Source: Taenia hydatigena
Taxonomy: Eukaryota > Platyhelminthes > Cestoda > Cyclophyllidea > Taeniidae
Assembly (NCBI GenBank): GCA_036345935.2
Contig: JADWOT020001439.1
Coordinates: 1-64,000, forward strand
Length of the DNA: 64,000 nt
Reading direction: 5' to 3'
Shown here: positions 59,555 to 64,000 of the stretch, in pieces
How positions within the stretch are numbered: the stretch's first letter is position 1
Layout: each line of letters starts with the position of its first letter
The notes under the pieces: model-generated
Told to the model about the DNA's origin: nothing
The model's input: the letters and a program-made list of their open reading frames with translations, nothing else
Database searches by the model: none
Made by a program: the position numbers and the translations under genes

Positions 59555-61260
59555 ATTTACGAGTCGTGAGCGCGTACGTTGAAGGAACTCGTAATAGGGA
59601 GAGAGAGCACTTCCATTCTCCCCTTTTTACCATTGCCGAACCAACTTTCGAAGACCCTTAGCTGGCTTCAATTTTTTCAACAAATCATGGGCGATGTAGG
59701 AAAGGTGACAAAGAGGACGAAGCCACCTGTTCGGCAATTAAATTTCTATGCGCCTACCCAATGTTAGTCATCTGGCAGTGCACGGAGTACTGGACCATCA
59801 CCATGCAGTGCAAAAAAGTGCCCAAAAGAGATGGCAGAGCGTGACGCCTTAGCATTCAAAGATTCAATCCATGTGGCACGAGTGAAGACCAGAAGTCATC
59901 CTCACATTTCATTTTTCAATCGATGCGATAGAGGTAAACTCAGAAGAAACCGAGCAAACATTCTGATCCTATGTTCCATTTTCATTCATACAACAACATT
60001 AGTTCTGTTAGCGCACCCATTCCCCTCCATGATTACTAAGCAGTATTGCTGCACATAGAGATTGCGGTTATTGAAGTTCCCAAGTTAAGGTTCGAAAATT
60101 GCCCACTTTGTTGCCTTTTGGGGCAAAAGTCGTGTGTATTTCTGGAATCCATTCCCCTAAGAACCTGAAGCCTTTGGCCTAAAGAGAAAGACTTACTTAG
60201 TGCATGAATGTTTGGCATGTGTCAAGAGTGTTGGCTTCGTTTTAACACACGCGGCCTTAAGCATCAACCAAGGAAGGAGAGTGAGTGTCGCGCCACAACA
60301 CGATTGCTTTCGTGTTAGGCATTATACGCTGGCTGATGTTTAGGAGGACAATGGAACAGAGCTGTCAATGTTCATAGGTGAGATGAACTTACATTTGGCA
60401 GAATATCTTTGTTGTTCAGCTGGCTTGCAAGCCTAGACTGAAATGCATATGAGCCCCTATCAGAAGCGTCACCATCTATTCTCTGTGCTGTTCTCGAGGC
60501 AGTTAACGAAGACTTTATTGTTTTCACTGTCAATACTCCTTGATATAGCTTCGGCACTTCAAAAAATATAGGCAGCCGAATAGGTAAATACATAGCGTAC
60601 ACCAAAGAAGGAGGAAATGACATGAGTGCTGTGGCTACGTCGGATACTCACAGCGTGACGCAGCATTCATAAGGGTGAGAACATGACCATTGCCATAGTC
60701 CTTCTCACTACACATCACGAGATGGACAAAGAGACCATAGCTCTGCAGAAAGCCCATAAGCATTGCAGCATTACTGCCAGCTACCACAAACTGATAAAAC
60801 CCGCATGTCACACATGTGTGACGATGAACACGAGTGGGACAATCAGGACATGATATATGATGCTGGTAGGGTTGATGCTAATCACGAATTGCGAATAGGG
60901 CAATTTCAAAAAAATTTGACATGAGATGCAAAATCTCTGACCTTTTTCTCTGCAAATTACACTACGACTCAATGGGGTGTTGCTATTCCCTTGATTTCTA
61001 TCATAAGCTAATAGAGTGCTATGCTCCTCCACCCACCAGCTCTCCATTGACCTGACGCTTTGATTCCACTGACTTCAGTGGGAGACTATAGGGTCTGCCA
61101 CCTCACAAACACGGCCATTTAATCACTACTTCCGTTAATCGTCGCACCTATGGAGGCGCATCATAGGTATTTAAAACATTTCGTGCGTGGATTAAATTAA
61201 CGCATATTACGCAAATGTGTGTTGCTGCGGAAAATAGGTGGCAGTGCAAGACCTCCCACC
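59555..61260 (+). repeat. Block F, copy 2
   Basis: This is colinear with 1500-3300, followed here, unlike there, by block G. It carries the better preserved version of the CxxC exon relic on the minus strand. Confidence 0.9.
60645..60860 (-). pseudogene. Exon relic with two CxxC pairs (better copy)
   Basis: On the minus strand one frame reads CPDCPTRVHRHTCVTCG, then FYQFVVAGSNAAMLMGFLQS, then YGLFVHLVMCSEKDYGNGHV and LMNAASRC, ending at a GTGAGT donor near 60648. CxxC-x8-CxxC spacing would suit a zinc knuckle; the following run is hydrophobic enough for a membrane segment. The counterpart at 2.6-2.8 kb differs by a frameshift and conservative replacements. No upstream or downstream exon is evident, and the frame before CPDC is not obviously open from an acceptor, so I treat it as a remnant of unknown family. 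Confidence 0.45.
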
Positions 61261-61783
61261 CAGCTCCGTTCATTTCAGCCGTGCTCTCTGCAGAGCCGCT
61301 GTATAGCTGTATGCCTCTTAATTTGAGGCACAGATAAGGTAGATACTGCTGGTCCCGTCTTCTAGTTGTGCCATTAGGACAAAAATACAACCTGTAGTGA
61401 AGTAGGTGATCTTGCACTAGAATACCGAGGTGTGCCTCCCAGTGACCACTTTGCTGCTGCCAAACCACAAGTCAAGCTTAGCGTACTACAGCTTGTCCAA
61501 TTGCCTGACCCTATCCTTATTTTTCCCATGTTGCTCTCACCTAATGCGTCTGAAATTCAAGCCGGCATAACCGATCATTCATGCCTAATAAATGATCCGT
61601 GTTACACATGTGTGACGCAGCGAAGTAAATGCACATTTTGGGTGACACCGACAACTAATTCTAAAAAAAACCTCAACACTGCAGTGAAAAAGAAAAGACG
61701 TTGCTTGAGGTTTATTCGAAACGTTTGCTGTTTAGAAGCTAATGTGTTTGCAAACATTAATTTGCATTGTCTATTTACAAAAT
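61210..61783 (+). repeat. Block G, copy 2, with Cys-rich open frame
   Basis: This matches 42320-42890. The frame 61432-61851 (140 codons) passes through NASEIQAGITDHSCLINDPC, TCVTQRSKCTFW, a basic stretch with KKKRRCLRF, and then a run of cysteines (NVCCLEANVF, HCLFTKCACCEPQ). Its first third agrees in frame with copy 1, which then stops. A Cys-rich secreted fragment is possible, but I see no start or splice context that would make it a gene. Confidence 0.7.
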
Positions 61784-61894
61784 GTGCTTGTTGTGAGCCG
61801 CAAGTTAGTCCCCTCGATTCAAACGCACGTATTAGTTGTTTGCTCTTGTGATTGTTTGATCGGCCGGCTGCATAATCCCTGGTCTCCACAGCAG

Positions 61895-62275
61895 TTCATT
61901 TGCCTTCCAACAAATGCGAACGTACTTACTTCGACAACAGCTCAGAGTGGCACGTGGCAGGTGTGTGGCGCATCACCATCGAGGCCTCAGTAGGGCAGAT
62001 ATTTGTAGCCTATAATTGGAATGGTCTCAAGCATAAACCACGTAAACAGATGGTGCGAATGAAAGGCGCGTGTACTGGCCATTGGTTTGGCGACTCACTG
62101 CTGGAGTGGCACCGATGCTGTACATCATCGTTCATCAACTCCCAACGCCTAATGATCGAGACGTTGCTGATACCGTTGTGTTGATATAGAGTAGGTCTGT
62201 AATGTATCTGACAGCGCGTAGCGATGTTCGAGTCGTTAGTGCGACGAACTACGAAGCAGTCGAGAGTCTAGCAAC
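61895..62275 (+). repeat. Block H, copy 2
   Basis: This matches 9770-10125. Relative to that copy it has a 24-base insertion after 'tttgccttccaaca', which keeps the shared frame (QFICLPT ... TAQSGTWQVCG). It ends where the next palindrome begins. Confidence 0.85.
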
Positions 62276-62344
62276 GTGATCTCAGCGTGTACACCGACCA
62301 TTGTAATGCGGCGTATAAAGTCATAATTCGAATTGGGTATTGGG

Positions 62345-62765
62345 AGGTAAACAGAAAATGTTGCGGCAGGAAATATTTGTCCTGGTGCGGGCGAGTGCAT
62401 GCCACCAGATTTCACGCGTGTGATTATGCGGTCTGCAAGAAAGCAGGCGAATTTAGGAATCTCTGGTCGCAAAATCAAGCAATTCTAACTGACAGACTAA
62501 TTAAGTGACAATGTAAGTGAGCAGTCACGGATGCATCGAATTGCATTTCGGATTTATTAGCACTGTATAAATTCATATTCTCATACGCGGTGGTTAGATG
62601 TTGAGAGATAATGATGCCTTTATAGTCTACAAGAACGCCTCTACAACGATAATGGCACCAAGGGAATCAATTACCTACGGCTTGGTAATTCCAAATCACT
62701 TCTATTTTGCCCCGAAGCCGCCCACCCACCTATTCGATAAAGTGCCTAAAAGATCTCATAATGAA
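62345..62765 (-). repeat. Left arm of spacer-less palindrome (block J)
   Basis: In reverse complement this follows 62770-63190 from centre to outer end: 'taccaagccgtag' against 'tgccaagccgtag' next to the centre, 'ttgtagaggcgttc' against 'ttgtagaggcgttt', 'tctctcaacatctaac' against 'tctctcaacatataac', and the exon relic. The minus strand reads FACFLADRIITRVKSGGMHS. Confidence 0.88.
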
Positions 62766-62769
62766 CAAT

Positions 62770-63860
62770 AGACAATGATACTGAAAGGATCTACACTTTT
62801 TATTAATACAGTGGGTGGATCGGGAACAAAATGCGAGTGATGTGAAATTGCCAAGCCGTAGAAAATATATTAGCTCAGTACTCTTACCTTTGTAGAGGCG
62901 TTTTCACAGGATATAATGTTAGCTGTATCTCTCAACATATAACAATTTAGTTGGGAAATAAGAATTTTCGAAGAACCGGTAATTCTGAAATGCAGATTTG
63001 CTGCAAAAAAGCCAGTTCTCCTGCATTATTTGACTTAGTCGGTCAGAAAGGATGCCTGGTTTCGCGACTAGATATTCCAGACTTTGTCTGTTTACCTGTG
63101 GACCGCCTCATCACACGCGTGACATCCGGTGGCGTGTACTCGCAGACACCGAGACACTTTCCTGCCTCAACCCTGGCTGCTAACCGCCCACATCGAATTT
63201 GAATTGTAAATTTACTCACCACCTCTTATTGGTCGATATACGCTCTAATTTTATGTTGAAGACTAAGGAATGTAGATTCTATAATTAGACTTCGTTGATT
63301 TTACTTTCTAGCGAGTAACTTAGCGCTCTCTAACCATTGTTCGAACGTAAGAGCATCAACTTGAAATGGGTGTGTAACGAGGTACAATCCACAGTCGCAA
63401 TCACCGTCAGATTTTAAGTCTAGGCCAAAGCTAACCTCAAATCATGTGGGTGCCAGTGAGATGAAAAAGGTGGTGCATAATTTATAACCTTCGATGTTAG
63501 GGTCCCTATATTTTGCACTCTTAAGTAATTTGAACCGAAAAATAACTGATTAATGGTTCAATTACCATGAGGCTGGTATTTTAACGCTAACCAGGGTGAC
63601 ACACAAAATTTGCAGGAACCTGATAATCCTGTGTGAGTGGGTTCGCCAGTTGCTTTTGCTTGATGCGTCCAATATTTTAACGTGTACCTAGCCCAGCTGC
63701 CCATGTAAGTCTTGCATGCTCTGTTCGGAAATTACTTTGGAGTCCATACACCAACTTGCCATTATAATACCGCGTCATCAGGAGAGCATGCACATTAGTG
63801 GTTTAAATGCGTGTTAAAAGCTATCATTTTCTCCACGTATAGTTATCAGTAAGATGTGAA
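62770..63860 (+). repeat. Right arm of palindrome and rest of block J
   Basis: The first 420 bases mirror 62345-62765 with practically no spacer. The remainder continues as a direct copy of 27424-28290. A matching leader piece is at 18290-18530. From 63861 to the window end I see nothing further. Confidence 0.88.
63060..63202 (+). pseudogene. Exon relic FVCLPVDRLITRV...
   Basis: The frame reads LDIPDFVCLPVDRLITRVTS, then GGVYSQTPRHFPASTLAA, and stops shortly after. The inverted copy (62360-62478, minus) reads IPKFACFLADRIITRVKSGG with the following SPAPGQIFPAAT, and the copy at 27463-27545 reads CFPVDRTVVRMVSGDMYLQA with PRHTSPAS. Three copies in two orientations thus keep one frame and the core C...DR..(I/V)...V.SG. 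This points to a former exon of unknown family. No flanking exon or start is identifiable. Confidence 0.4.
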
Positions 63861-64000
63861 GCATGTTGGCAGTGCCTGGTTCATCTGCAGCTAGTCAGGT
63901 TTAAATGACCTGTCGGCTAAAATGTTAAATGACTTAAAAGCAGAACCATCCATCTAAACGGCTATGCTCCCAACTGAGCGGCGGCCCTCATGGGTTTATT

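Noticed and set aside
1..64000. Bacterial operons, CRISPR arrays or phage genes
   Set aside because: No packed long frames, no regularly spaced short repeats, no ribosome-binding-site pattern; the window is eukaryotic.
1..64000. Intact transposable elements
   Set aside because: I found no reverse transcriptase, integrase or transposase motifs and no clear terminal repeats with target-site duplications; the blocks behave like segmental duplications, although short non-coding elements such as cestode TRIMs cannot be excluded by eye.

Overview
The window looks like nuclear DNA from a flatworm, most likely a tapeworm of the Taenia/Echinococcus group. The clues are an hsp70 relic of a divergent cytosolic type (cestodes are known to carry many such copies), moderately AT-rich DNA without polymerase or transposase reading frames, short exon-like reading frames ending in GTAAGT/GTGAGT-type donors, and no bacterial-style gene packing. 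The species is an inference; I could not search a database. I see no complete, intact protein-coding gene anywhere in the 64 kb.

The window is dominated by old, diverged copies of about a dozen sequence blocks, here named A to L, repeated in direct and inverted orientation. Many contain remains of exons whose reading frame is still shared between copies, so much of the region reads as a graveyard of a multi-exon gene cluster. Left part (1-12.9 kb): A, inverted B, F, L, B, C, H, a tRNA-Ser-like relic, D, E. A quiet stretch follows (12.9-17.4 kb). Then I and partial J (17.4-18.5 kb) and B again (19.0-20.8 kb).

The middle (22.5-32.2 kb) is a large inverted duplication. Each 2-kb arm carries two divergently oriented exon-like units, one encoding a signal peptide plus a small cysteine motif. 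Its spacer holds F/G/I/J copies and a 1.4-kb pyrimidine-rich tract. Next come exon relics of the secreted-protein family and block K (32.2-35.2 kb), and an hsp70 pseudogene (36.9-38.5 kb, minus strand) whose 5' end is cut off exactly where block B starts. From 38.5 to 43.7 kb the B-C-D-E order of the left part is repeated, with G and another exon relic added. A decayed tyrosine-kinase-like domain (44.4-44.8 kb, minus strand) and more K/L copies lead to 47.6 kb.

The right part holds a 5-kb palindrome of block A (48.1-53.2 kb, centre near 50.68 kb), a smaller inverted repeat (53.9-56.2 kb), a third A fragment, a quiet stretch (57.0-59.5 kb), and a final F-G-H-J series (59.6-63.9 kb) ending in a palindrome with almost no spacer (centre near 62.77 kb). 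The main message is the architecture: four separate inverted duplications in 41 kb, nested in a locus built by repeated segmental duplication, with expressed potential limited to exon fragments. All similarity statements are by-eye comparisons; boundaries are good to some tens of bases.
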